From an uncultured Bacteroidales bacterium (lineage in GTDB: Bacteria; Bacteroidota; Bacteroidia; Bacteroidales; UBA932): 40,053 nucleotides of DNA. The stretch covers positions 1-40,053 of the forward strand of contig CAMJJZ010000006.1 of the NCBI GenBank assembly GCA_946406275.1, read 5' to 3'. Made by a program: the position numbers and the translations under genes. Below the pieces are notes generated by a model. That model was not told where the DNA came from. It saw only the letters and a program-made list of their open reading frames with translations, and did no database searches. Shown here piece by piece: positions 17,765 to 25,191 of the stretch; position 1 is the first letter of the stretch; each line of letters begins with the position of its first letter.

Positions 17765-19123
17765 TTATTGTACAAGCAAGGTGGCGCCGTTCCAGGCCAT
17801 GTGGTTCAGGTAGAACTCGTCCAGGAAATCGCTTCCCATGGAGGGAAGGTACATGGACAGTCCGCAGGCTGTGGTGATCCTGATGTTGAGGAAGTAGTCC
17901 GTGGCGGCCTTATACACTATGCACTGGTCCAGCGCAGCCTGGAGGGCGGCTTTTTCATCGGCAGTAATGCCGGCCTTGACAAGGATGTCCTTGAGGTCGT
18001 AGAAGAAGTGGCGGTCGTAGCGGAAATAGCCCTGGACGTAGTTTCCCGTCATGGTTTTGAGCTTCTCACGATACTTCTCGAACAGGGTTTTGCAAATCTC
18101 CGCCAGAGGTTCCATCTCCCTTGTATCAACTACGGATATGGTGGCGGAACGGTTCTGGGCCGATGCTCCGGGTTCCCTCTCCAGATAGGTGTCGTAGAAC
18201 TGGAAATAGTCCTTGCATACCTGGACGGGGTCCGGCGTATTCTTGAGGAGACTGGTTGTAAGCGCCTTGTAATCAAAGCCCTGCGCCAGGACCTCCGTCT
18301 GCGAGAAACCAACCAGATCTGCCTTGCCCCTGAGCTGGTACGCCACCTCCACGCAGCCTGCCAGGCAGGCGTCTATGAGGAGGTAATCCATATGGAAGGG
18401 AATTGCATTTGCAAATGCGTCCAGTTCCATCTCAACTGAATTGCCGGGGATATTGTCCTGCCCGAAGCTCTTGACGGCGGGGCCGGATTCTTCTATGGGA
18501 GGGAAGCTGCGCTGGTTCCTTCCGGAGGGGGCGGAAGACCTCTTCCAGATGGTTGTGCTGCCTTTCTCGAACACACTGGGATCATTGTAATACCCGGAGG
18601 GAAGCCAGCCGGAAGCATGGGACGTGAACACCATGCCGTAGCTCTTTGCAGGGAAAAAGCTGTACGCCGTCTGGCATACTTCACGGAGGGTTTGCGGATC
18701 CGATGCGTTTACATCTTCTCCCCACACCCTGATGGTATCCCTAACCACGTTCCCGTTCTGCTTGTACATACGGAACAGGGCCGATTTAGTGGGGATTGAG
18801 TAATCCGTTACCGGGCGGCCGTTGGCGTTTATATCAGTGAGCTTGGAATATACCAGGAGGATGTGGTCCGCCCTGGTTTTCCTTTCAGGGACGAATCCTT
18901 CTTCAAGTTCCTCGATATTCTTATATAGGTATTCCGCAAGGGAATTGAAGCCTGCGGAATACAGCAGCATGACGCTTCTGGTTTCCTCTGATTCTACGCG
19001 GGTTTTCTCCGCCCACGAGTCTGCATTGCCGGAAGGATCTGCACTCTCGAAGGAGAAGTACTTGTCCCTTTGGCAGGAAACCAGTGTGCAAAGCACAAGC
19101 AGTATGACCGAAAGCCTCTTCAT
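17765..19123 (-). CDS. Clostripain-family (C11) cysteine peptidase, lipoprotein
   Basis: A 452-residue predicted lipoprotein (lipobox LVSC, Cys17) with a clostripain-like caspase-fold peptidase domain. The catalytic pair is His169 (FTSHASGWLP) and Cys253 (LIDACLAGCVEVAY), and VMLLYSAGFNSLAEYL (about 51-66) is the first core strand. C11 enzymes typically cleave after Arg or Lys and may self-process. A linker rich in Ser, Pro and Arg at about 195-212 (SSAPSGRNQRS) could be such a site, though that is speculative. It heads the operon with sppA. A TATCTTTG -7 element ends seven bases before its ATG, so the message may be leaderless. Confidence 0.88.
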   Translation of the reverse strand: MKRLSVILLVLCTLVSCQRDKYFSFESADPSGNADSWAEKTRVESEETRSVMLLYSAGFNSLAEYLYKNIEELEEGFVPERKTRADHILLVYSKLTDINANGRPVTDYSIPTKSALFRMYKQNGNVVRDTIRVWGEDVNASDPQTLREVCQTAYSFFPAKSYGMVFTSHASGWLPSGYYNDPSVFEKGSTTIWKRSSAPSGRNQRSFPPIEESGPAVKSFGQDNIPGNSVEMELDAFANAIPFHMDYLLIDACLAGCVEVAYQLRGKADLVGFSQTEVLAQGFDYKALTTSLLKNTPDPVQVCKDYFQFYDTYLEREPGASAQNRSATISVVDTREMEPLAEICKTLFEKYREKLKTMTGNYVQGYFRYDRHFFYDLKDILVKAGITADEKAALQAALDQCIVYKAATDYFLNIRITTACGLSMYLPSMGSDFLDEFYLNHMAWNGATLLVQ

Positions 19124-19129
19124 AGACTA

Positions 19130-19137
19130 CAAAGATA
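19130..19137 (-). promoter_or_regulatory. -7 element of the clostripain-sppA operon
   Basis: TATCTTTG on the minus strand matches TAnnTTTG. Transcription would start about 19124-19126, at or just before the ATG at 19123. No good TTTG -33 element lies 19-21 bases upstream. It is 13 bases from the opposing -7 element at 19151-19158. Confidence 0.5.
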
Positions 19138-19150
19138 AAGATTTTTTTCC

Positions 19151-19158
19151 TAAATTTG
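19151..19158 (+). promoter_or_regulatory. -7 element of the M49 peptidase gene
   Basis: TAAATTTG fits TAnnTTTG. The predicted start of transcription (about 19162-19164) coincides with the ATG at 19164, implying a leaderless mRNA. A -33 TTTG is not evident. Confidence 0.5.
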
Positions 19159-19163
19159 CGGAT

Positions 19164-21170
19164 ATGAAAACACTTTTCAAAATGATTCTCACTCTTTGTG
19201 CAGCTGCAGCAGTTGCAGGATGTGAAAACAAGGCTTCCAAATCGGAGGAGCCGGAATTCAAATACACCATAGATTCTTTCGCAGACCTCAAGGTCATGCG
19301 TTACCGCATTCCCGGCTGGGAAGACCTTTCCCTCCAGCAGAAGGAATATGCATATCATCTTGCAGAGGCGGCAAAATACGGCCGCGACATCCTCTGGGAC
19401 CAGAACTGCAAGGATAACCTCCGTCTCCGCCACGCCCTTGAGGCCATCCTGGAGAACGTTGAGGCCGATAACGACAATCCTGAGTACCAGGCCTTCCTGG
19501 TATACGCCAAGCGCGTATTCTTCTCCAACGGCATGCACCATCATTACGCAGAGGACAAGATCCTTCCCGGATGCTCCAGGGAGTATTTCACCTCCCTCCT
19601 GGAGAAGGCCGGTGTAAATGATCCTGAGCTTCCGGAGATTGTCTTCAACCCGGCAATCTACCCCCAGCGCCGTTCCACGGAGGCCTCCGGAGACATAGTG
19701 AAGCTCTCCGCCGTCAACTTCTACGAGAACGTTTCTCGTGACGAGGTAGAAAAGTACTATGCCGGTATCATGAAGCCCAATGACCCGGAGCCCATTTCCT
19801 ACGGCCTCAACACCAAGGTGGTGAAGGGAAAGGACGGCAAGGTCCGTGAGCTTCCCTGGAAGGTTGGCGGCATCTATTCCGCAGCCATCGAAAAGATTTG
19901 CGAGGAGCTTGCAAAGGCCGCCGAGGTGGCGGAAAACGACATCCAGAAGCGCGCCCTGGCACTCCTTATAGATTATTATAAGACCGGCGACCTCCGCACC
20001 TGGGACAAGTTCAACATCGAATGGGTGAAGGATACCATCGGCACCGTGGACTTCATCAACGGCTTCATCGAGGACTACAACGATCCCCTTGGCCGCAAGG
20101 CCTCCTGGGAGGGTTACGTGAACATCAAGGACTTCGAGGCCTCCAAGCGTACGGAAATTCTTTCCGCCAACGCCCAGTGGTTCGAGGACAACTCCCCGGT
20201 GGATCCCCGCTTCAAGAAGGAGAAGGTGAAGGGAGTATCGGCCAAAGTCATCAACGCCGTGTGCCTGGCGGGCGACAGCTATCCGTCCACGCCCATCGGC
20301 ATCAACCTGCCCAACGCGGACTGGATCCGCAAGGAGCATGGCTCCAAGAGCGTAACCATAGCCAACATCACCCACACCTACGACTACGCCGCCCAGGAGA
20401 TGCCTACCAGCACCCTCAAGGAATTTGCGTGGAACCAGAAGGAAATAGACCTGGCCAAGAAATGGGGCACCATTGCCGATGAAATCCACACGGACCTCCA
20501 CGAGTGCCTTGGCCACGGCTCCGGCCAGCTCCTTCCCGGCGTAAGCGCCACGGAAATGGGAGAATACGCCAGCGCCCTTGAAGAGGCCAGGGCAGACCTC
20601 TTCGGCCTCTACTACACCGCCGACCCCAAGATGGTCGAGCTAGGCATTATGCCTGATCCTGAGGCATATAAGGCAGAGTATGCAAACTACATCCGCAACG
20701 GCCTCATGGTCCAGTTCACCCGCGTGGAACTCGGCCGTCCCAACACCGAGGCCCACATGCAGAACCGCAAGCTCATCGCCGAGTGGTGCTATGAAAAGGG
20801 CGCAAAGGACAAGGTCATAGAGAAGAAAGTCCGCGACGGCAAGACATACTTCGTTGTGAACGATTACGTGAAGCTCCGCGCCCTGTTCGCCGAGCTCCTT
20901 GGAGAAATCCAGCGCATCAAGTCTGAAGGCGACTATGAGGCCGGCAAGGCTCTCATTGAGACCTACGCCGTGAACATCGACCCCGAGCTTCACAAGGAAG
21001 TCAGGGCCCGCTACGAGGCCCTCAACCTCAAGCCCTACGGCGGCTTCGTTAATCCGGAAATAGTCCCCGTCCTCGCCGAAGACGGCTCCGTCAAGGACTA
21101 CGACGTCATCTACACAGACGACTACCTTGGCCAAATGATGCTCTACGGCAAAAAGTACGGCACGCTTTGA
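19164..21170 (+). CDS. M49-family dipeptidyl peptidase III-like metallopeptidase, lipoprotein
   Basis: A 668-residue zinc peptidase. The DPP III signature HExxxH is H446-E-C-L-G-H451 (DLHECLGHGSGQ), and the third-ligand motif follows at E473-E474 (LEEARADLFG). DPP III removes dipeptides from the N-termini of small peptides. The N-terminus (MKTLFKMILTLC...VAGC) is a lipoprotein signal, so unlike the cytosolic eukaryotic enzyme this one is exported. The frame is open upstream to 18822, but that part overlaps the divergent clostripain gene and is not plausible coding; 19164 restores the signal peptide and follows the -7 element. Its TGA overlaps the TTG start of xerD. Bacteroidota homologues are sometimes misnamed dihydrofolate reductase. 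Confidence 0.9.
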   Translation: MKTLFKMILTLCAAAAVAGCENKASKSEEPEFKYTIDSFADLKVMRYRIPGWEDLSLQQKEYAYHLAEAAKYGRDILWDQNCKDNLRLRHALEAILENVEADNDNPEYQAFLVYAKRVFFSNGMHHHYAEDKILPGCSREYFTSLLEKAGVNDPELPEIVFNPAIYPQRRSTEASGDIVKLSAVNFYENVSRDEVEKYYAGIMKPNDPEPISYGLNTKVVKGKDGKVRELPWKVGGIYSAAIEKICEELAKAAEVAENDIQKRALALLIDYYKTGDLRTWDKFNIEWVKDTIGTVDFINGFIEDYNDPLGRKASWEGYVNIKDFEASKRTEILSANAQWFEDNSPVDPRFKKEKVKGVSAKVINAVCLAGDSYPSTPIGINLPNADWIRKEHGSKSVTIANITHTYDYAAQEMPTSTLKEFAWNQKEIDLAKKWGTIADEIHTDLHECLGHGSGQLLPGVSATEMGEYASALEEARADLFGLYYTADPKMVELGIMPDPEAYKAEYANYIRNGLMVQFTRVELGRPNTEAHMQNRKLIAEWCYEKGAKDKVIEKKVRDGKTYFVVNDYVKLRALFAELLGEIQRIKSEGDYEAGKALIETYAVNIDPELHKEVRARYEALNLKPYGGFVNPEIVPVLAEDGSVKDYDVIYTDDYLGQMMLYGKKYGTL

Positions 21171-22018
21171 TTAAAGACTACCGAAATTACCTCATTCTCG
21201 AGCGCAGGATGTCACCCAACACGGTGGCATCCTATTGCCATGACGTTGAGGAGTTTCTGGAGTTCTATGGAGGAAATCCCCGGGACGTGAAGCCCGGGGA
21301 TATTACCTCATATCTGGGCCGAAAAACGGACCAGGGCATATCCAAACGCAGCAGCGCGCGGCTTCTGAGCTCGCTCCGAAGCTTCTTCTCCTGGTGCGTG
21401 GAAGAAGGCGAAATCAAGGTTAACCCCTGCGACAGGGTGGAATCCCCAAAGCTTGGCAAGTACCTTCCGGAAGTCCTAAGCGTGGAAGAAGTCACCGCCA
21501 TCCTGGAATCCGTTCCGCTTGGTCACCGTGACCGCGCAATCCTGGAAGTGCTCTACGGCTGCGGCCTCCGGGTGAGTGAGGTATCGTCCCTCAAAATGTC
21601 ACACGTTTATATGGACGATGGCTTCGTGAGCGTCATAGGAAAGGGCAACAAGCAGCGCCTGGTGCCCCTTGGGGAAATGGCCGCCGACGCCATCAAGGCA
21701 TACCTCCCGTCCCGTCCTGCCCCCGCCGCCCCAGCTTATGACGATTACCTCTTCCTGAACAAATTCGGCAAGCCCCTGAGCCGCGTATCCATATTCAATA
21801 TGGTAAAGACCCAGGCCATGGCCGCGGGCGTGAACAAGGAAATCTCCCCCCACACCTTCCGCCACAGCTTCGCCACCCACCTCATAGAAAACGGCGCCGA
21901 CCTGAGGATAGTACAAGAAATGCTCGGTCATGAGAGTATCCTCACCACGGAAATCTACACCCACATAGATTCCTCCACCTGGCACAAGTCCATTCTGGAT
22001 CATCATCCAAGACGATAA
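21167..22018 (+). CDS. xerD: Tyrosine site-specific recombinase XerD/XerC
   Basis: A 283-residue tyrosine recombinase with all catalytic residues: Arg135 (CGLRVSEV), Lys159 (VIGKGNKQR), His229 and Arg232 (SPHTFRHSFATHL), His255 (MLGHESILTTEIYTH) and the nucleophile Tyr264. The N-terminal SAM-like core-binding domain spans about 1-85. Length and motifs match housekeeping Xer proteins that resolve chromosome dimers at dif with FtsK, which is also encoded in this window at 28.8 kb. The start is TTG at 21167, overlapping the M49 stop by four bases (TTGA), so translation is likely coupled. A dedicated integrase cannot be excluded, because inverted repeats flank the region. Confidence 0.9.
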   Translation: MIKDYRNYLILERRMSPNTVASYCHDVEEFLEFYGGNPRDVKPGDITSYLGRKTDQGISKRSSARLLSSLRSFFSWCVEEGEIKVNPCDRVESPKLGKYLPEVLSVEEVTAILESVPLGHRDRAILEVLYGCGLRVSEVSSLKMSHVYMDDGFVSVIGKGNKQRLVPLGEMAADAIKAYLPSRPAPAAPAYDDYLFLNKFGKPLSRVSIFNMVKTQAMAAGVNKEISPHTFRHSFATHLIENGADLRIVQEMLGHESILTTEIYTHIDSSTWHKSILDHHPRR

Positions 22019-22059
22019 TAGCCGCCACGCCCGGCCCCAAGGGCCTCAACGATTCCCAG

Positions 22060-22163
22060 AGGCACCGATCCGGCATCAAAAACGGGCAAAAATGCAACCA
22101 CAGCGGATCCTATGGAACCGCTGTGGTTACGTTTTAGGGCAATAATGCTACCGGAGCGGGCCC
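22060..22163 (-). repeat. 104-bp palindromic REP-like repeat, copy 2 (inverted)
   Basis: The reverse complement of this segment equals 15854-15957 at 97 of 104 positions with no gaps. The core stem is AACCACAGCGG (22096-22106) with CCGCTGTGGTT (22118-22128). It occupies most of the 166-base gap between the convergent xerD and tpiA genes. Read from xerD it has the same orientation as copy 1 read from sppA. It may double as a terminator, since the core hairpin is followed by ACGTTTTA in that direction. Confidence 0.9.
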
Positions 22164-22184
22164 ACAAGGCCCAGGCCCATCCAA

Positions 22185-22940
22185 TTAGAAGGAAGTAGCG
22201 ATACCCAGGAAGTCTTCTGCCTTGAGGGCGGCGCCGCCGATGAGGCCGCCGTCGATGTCTTTCTCTGCGAAGAGTTCCTTTGCGTTGGAAGGCTTGCAGG
22301 AGCCGCCGTAGAGGATGGTGAGATCATCGGCTACCTTGGGACCGAACTTGCCCTCGATGACGTTGCGGATGCAGGCGTGGATTTCCTCGGCCTGGGCGGC
22401 GGTGGCAGTCTTGCCGGTGCCAATTGCCCAGACGGGCTCGTATGCAATCACGATGTTCTTCATGTCTTCTGCGGTGAAGTTGAAGAGGACGTTCTTGGTC
22501 TGCTCGGTAACAACCTGGAAGTGCTTGCCGGCTTCGCGCTCGTCAAGATTCTCACCAACGCAGAGGATGACCTTGAGGCCTGCCTCCAGGGCGAGTTTGG
22601 TCTTAACGACGAGCTTCTCATCGGTCTCTCCATAGTACTGACGGCGCTCGCTGTGGCCAAGGATGGTGTACTGGCAGCCGATGGAGGTGAGCATGTTAAC
22701 TGCAACCTCACCGGTGTATGCACCTTTCTCATGGTCTGCGCAGTTCTGGGCGGAGAGCTTTACCTTGGAACCCTTCAGGGCCTCTGCCACAGGGGCCAGA
22801 TGGGTGAAAGGAGGAGCTACTACCAGCTCTACGTTTGCGGGGAGATCCTTTGCTTTTTCAACAACTTCTTTGGCGAGCTGTACGCCCTCCGGGACGGTGG
22901 TGTTCATTTTCCAGTTCCCGGCTACGATATACTTTCTCAT
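22185..22940 (-). CDS. tpiA: Triosephosphate isomerase
   Basis: A 251-residue TIM-barrel enzyme interconverting dihydroxyacetone phosphate and glyceraldehyde-3-phosphate in glycolysis. Active-site residues are Lys11 (GNWKMN), His96 (LGHSERR) and Glu168 (AYEPVWAIGTGK); the phosphate-binding YGGSCKPSN and GGLIGGAAL loops are present. No TAnnTTTG element lies in the 46 bases upstream, so it is probably read through from ackA and the phosphotransferase gene, with a palindromic repeat in the intervening leader. Confidence 0.97.
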   Translation of the reverse strand: MRKYIVAGNWKMNTTVPEGVQLAKEVVEKAKDLPANVELVVAPPFTHLAPVAEALKGSKVKLSAQNCADHEKGAYTGEVAVNMLTSIGCQYTILGHSERRQYYGETDEKLVVKTKLALEAGLKVILCVGENLDEREAGKHFQVVTEQTKNVLFNFTAEDMKNIVIAYEPVWAIGTGKTATAAQAEEIHACIRNVIEGKFGPKVADDLTILYGGSCKPSNAKELFAEKDIDGGLIGGAALKAEDFLGIATSF

Positions 22941-22956
22941 TTCGTTTTATCTTTAG

Positions 22957-22979
22957 ATTCCCGGGACAAGCCCGAGAAT
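22957..22979. repeat. Short palindrome between the phosphotransferase gene and tpiA
   Basis: ATTCCCGGG (22957-22965) and CCCGAGAAT (22971-22979) form a 9-bp stem with one G-T wobble and the loop ACAAG. It fills most of the 46-base gap. The sequence resembles a dispersed palindrome I recall from other bacterial genomes (CCCGGG-ACAAG-CCCG type), but copy number cannot be judged here. Confidence 0.6.
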
Positions 22980-22986
22980 GACGGTA

Positions 22987-23892
22987 CTACTTAGCTGAAA
23001 TTACGGCGGAGGCGATGGAGTTCAGTTTTACGTCAACGGAGTCGGCGCGGGAGGCGAGGATGCAAGGGACTTTGGTGCCAACAAGGAAGCCGGCCTGGCG
23101 TACGCCGGTGGCGAGCTTGGAGTTGGTTTTCCAGAAGACGTTTGCGCTCTCGATGTTGGGGAAGAGCAGGCAGTCTGCATCTCCGGCCACGGGGCTCTTG
23201 AGCTTCTTGATTTCCACTGCTTCCTGGTCAATAGCAACGTCCAGGGCAAGAGGGCCGTCACCGATGGCCTTGATCTGGCCGCGGTCGCACATCTTGGCAA
23301 GCATAGCGCCCTCTATGCAGGCGGGCATGGAATCAAGCATCTGCTCCGATGCGGCGATGAAGGCAATCTTAGGCATTGCAATGCCGAAGCTCTTTGCCAC
23401 GCCGGTAACGAAGCCGGCCAGCTTTACCTTCTGGCGGAAATCCGGCTGAGGGATAACTGCCATGTCCGTAAGGAAGAGCAGCTTGTGATAGTTGGGGTTC
23501 TCAATGACGCCAACGTGGGAAAGGAGACCCTTTGCAGGGAGCAGACCCACTTCCTTGTTAAGGATGGCGCGGAGGAACTTGTCCGTGGAGCACAGGCCCT
23601 TCATGAGGACGTCGCCCTCACCGTCGTGGACCATCTGGACGGCCTTTGCAACGGCCTTGAGTTCATCCTTTTCAGGGACGATGGTGAACTTTGACGGATC
23701 TATCTTGCAATCTTTGCAAACGGCGTCGATGAGGTCAGGATCGCCAACCAGGGTGGTGGTTACGAAGCCTTTGTCCGTTGCAAGGGATGCAGCCTCAATG
23801 GAGTGGGAATCCACACCCCAGGCGACGATCATTCTCTTGCAGATTCCTTTTGCCTGAAGCTCGGCAAACAAGTCATTGAAAGATGTAATCAT
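22987..23892 (-). CDS. ptb: Phosphate butyryltransferase-family phosphate acyltransferase
   Basis: A 301-residue enzyme of the phosphate acetyl/butyryltransferase family, which exchanges acyl-CoA and phosphate for acyl phosphate and CoA. Diagnostic segments are GDVLMKGLCSTDKFLRAILNK, the GLLSHVGVIE region, GDGPLALDVAID and a C-terminal GFLVGTKVPC. It resembles Ptb more than the acetyl-specific Pta. The start at 23892 (MITSFNDLF) is 13 bases after the ackA stop; an in-frame TTG at 23922 would overlap ackA and adds an unconserved extension. With ackA it should form a module making ATP from acetyl-CoA or another acyl-CoA. Substrate range cannot be read from sequence. Confidence 0.88.
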   Translation of the reverse strand: MITSFNDLFAELQAKGICKRMIVAWGVDSHSIEAASLATDKGFVTTTLVGDPDLIDAVCKDCKIDPSKFTIVPEKDELKAVAKAVQMVHDGEGDVLMKGLCSTDKFLRAILNKEVGLLPAKGLLSHVGVIENPNYHKLLFLTDMAVIPQPDFRQKVKLAGFVTGVAKSFGIAMPKIAFIAASEQMLDSMPACIEGAMLAKMCDRGQIKAIGDGPLALDVAIDQEAVEIKKLKSPVAGDADCLLFPNIESANVFWKTNSKLATGVRQAGFLVGTKVPCILASRADSVDVKLNSIASAVISAK

Positions 23893-23905
23893 GGTTATTG
23901 TAGGT

Positions 23906-25120
23906 TTATTCTTGGTTATCAAGTACTAGGTGCATGGTGTCACGGGCAATCACAAGCTCCTCGTTGGTGCAGATGAGGGCGGCCTTCACGGTGGAATCCT
24001 CCGTGGTGATGATGGCATCCTCTCCCCAGGCAACGTTTGCCTCGTAATCTACCTTGAGGCCAAGGTAGGAGAAGTTCTCCAGTACGCGGCGGCGCAGGCG
24101 GCTGTTGTGCTCTCCGATACCGCCGGTGAAGACTATGAGGTCTACGCCGTTCATGGCTGCAATGTAGGAGCCGATGTTCTTGATGATATCGTACGTGTAC
24201 TTCTTGAACACGAGTTTTGCCTTGGGATCTCCGCCGTTTGCGAGCTCGTCAAGCTCACGGGCGTCGGACGTCTTGGTGGAAACGCCAAGGAAGCCGGACT
24301 TGCGGTTGAGGATGGTGGTCATCTCGTCCGGATCCACGCCCAGTTTCTTCTCCAGATAGAGCACTGCGTTGGCGTCTATGTTACCTACGCGGGTGCCCAT
24401 GATCATGCCCTCAAGCGGGGTGAAGCCCATGGAAGTATCTACGCACTTGCCGTTGAGGATGGCGCAGATGGAACTGCCGGCTCCAAGATGGCAGGTGATG
24501 ATCTTGCTGTTGTTGATGTCCAGGCCGGCAAGCTTTGCGCCTACGCCGGCTACGAACTGGTGGGACGTGCCGTGGGCGCCGTAACGGCGTACGCGGTATT
24601 TCTCATAATACTCATAGGGCAGGCCATACATGTATGCATAGGCGGGCATGGTCTGGTGGAATGCGGTATCGAAGGTAACAACCTGCGGAACGGAGGGAAG
24701 GACTTCCTGCATTGCACGGATACCCAGGAGGTGGGCAGGGTTGTGAAGCGGCGCGAAGTCTGCGCAGAAGGTGATTTTGTCGATGACGTCGTCGTTCACG
24801 AGGACCGACCCGGAGAAGAAATCTCCACCCTGCACGATACGGTGACCTACCGCCTCGATGTCTTCCAGGGATTTGAGGACGCCGGTCTTGGGGTCCGTAA
24901 GGGCGGCCAGGATGAGCTGCATGCCCACTTTGTGGTCCGGAATGGGAACGTCCGTGACGATTTTGTCCTTGCCGGCGGGGGCGTACTGGAGCACTCCGGC
25001 GGGGAGACCGATCTTTTCTGCAATACCCTTGGCGATTACGTCAAAGACGTCGTCGCTCTTCATGTCCAGAAGCTGATACTTGATGGATGAGCTTCCGCAG
25101 TTGATAACTAGAATGATCAT
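23906..25120 (-). CDS. ackA: Acetate kinase
   Basis: A 404-residue ASKHA-fold kinase transferring phosphate between acetyl phosphate and ADP. N-terminal INCGSSSIKYQ, VGHRIVQGG (Arg94), TFDTAFHQTMP (Asp151) and RRYGAHGTSH (His184) match acetate kinase, and length favours it over butyrate kinase (about 355 residues). In most AckA proteins the HGG His follows Val; here it is Gln97 (IVQGG). It is first in the ackA-ptb(-tpiA) run. Its promoter on the minus strand abuts the divergent promoter of the ComEC-like gene. Confidence 0.95.
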   Translation of the reverse strand: MIILVINCGSSSIKYQLLDMKSDDVFDVIAKGIAEKIGLPAGVLQYAPAGKDKIVTDVPIPDHKVGMQLILAALTDPKTGVLKSLEDIEAVGHRIVQGGDFFSGSVLVNDDVIDKITFCADFAPLHNPAHLLGIRAMQEVLPSVPQVVTFDTAFHQTMPAYAYMYGLPYEYYEKYRVRRYGAHGTSHQFVAGVGAKLAGLDINNSKIITCHLGAGSSICAILNGKCVDTSMGFTPLEGMIMGTRVGNIDANAVLYLEKKLGVDPDEMTTILNRKSGFLGVSTKTSDARELDELANGGDPKAKLVFKKYTYDIIKNIGSYIAAMNGVDLIVFTGGIGEHNSRLRRRVLENFSYLGLKVDYEANVAWGEDAIITTEDSTVKAALICTNEELVIARDTMHLVLDNQE

Positions 25121-25148
25121 ATTTGGAATATTTGATATTTTTCAGCTA

Positions 25149-25156
25149 TATCTTTG
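25149..25156 (+). promoter_or_regulatory. -7 element for the ComEC-like gene
   Basis: TATCTTTG matches TAnnTTTG. The nearest TTTG (25122-25125) is 23 bases upstream, longer than the usual 19-21. It directly abuts the opposing ackA -7 element, and supports translation starting at 25183 or 25192 and not at an upstream in-frame TTG at 25123. Confidence 0.5.
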
Positions 25157-25188
25157 CAAATATAGCAAATTATTATGTAATTTTGAAA
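25157..25188 (-). promoter_or_regulatory. Promoter of ackA
   Basis: On the minus strand TTTC (25185-25188), a 20-base spacer and TATATTTG (25157-25164) fit the consensus with one -33 mismatch. The predicted leader to the ATG at 25120 is about 32 nt. The -7 elements of both strands lie inside an inverted repeat, GCTATAT (25145-25151) and ATATAGC (25160-25166). Confidence 0.65.
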
Positions 25189-25191
25189 CGT

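Noticed and set aside
18822..19163. Long N-terminal extension of the M49 peptidase frame
   Set aside because: It lies antisense to the clostripain-like gene, precedes the -7 element, and would bury the lipoprotein signal peptide that starts at 19164.
23893..23922. TTG-initiated extension of the phosphate acyltransferase into ackA
   Set aside because: The extension MITKNKPTIT is not family-like, and an ATG 13 bases after the ackA stop gives the expected N-terminus.
23906..25120. Butyrate kinase (buk) assignment because of the adjacent Ptb-like gene
   Set aside because: Length (404) and the FDTAFHQTMP and RRYGAHGTSH motifs fit acetate kinase better.
25123..25191. Upstream TTG start of the ComEC-like protein
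   Set aside because: It lies upstream of the likely transcription start and would run through both promoter elements.
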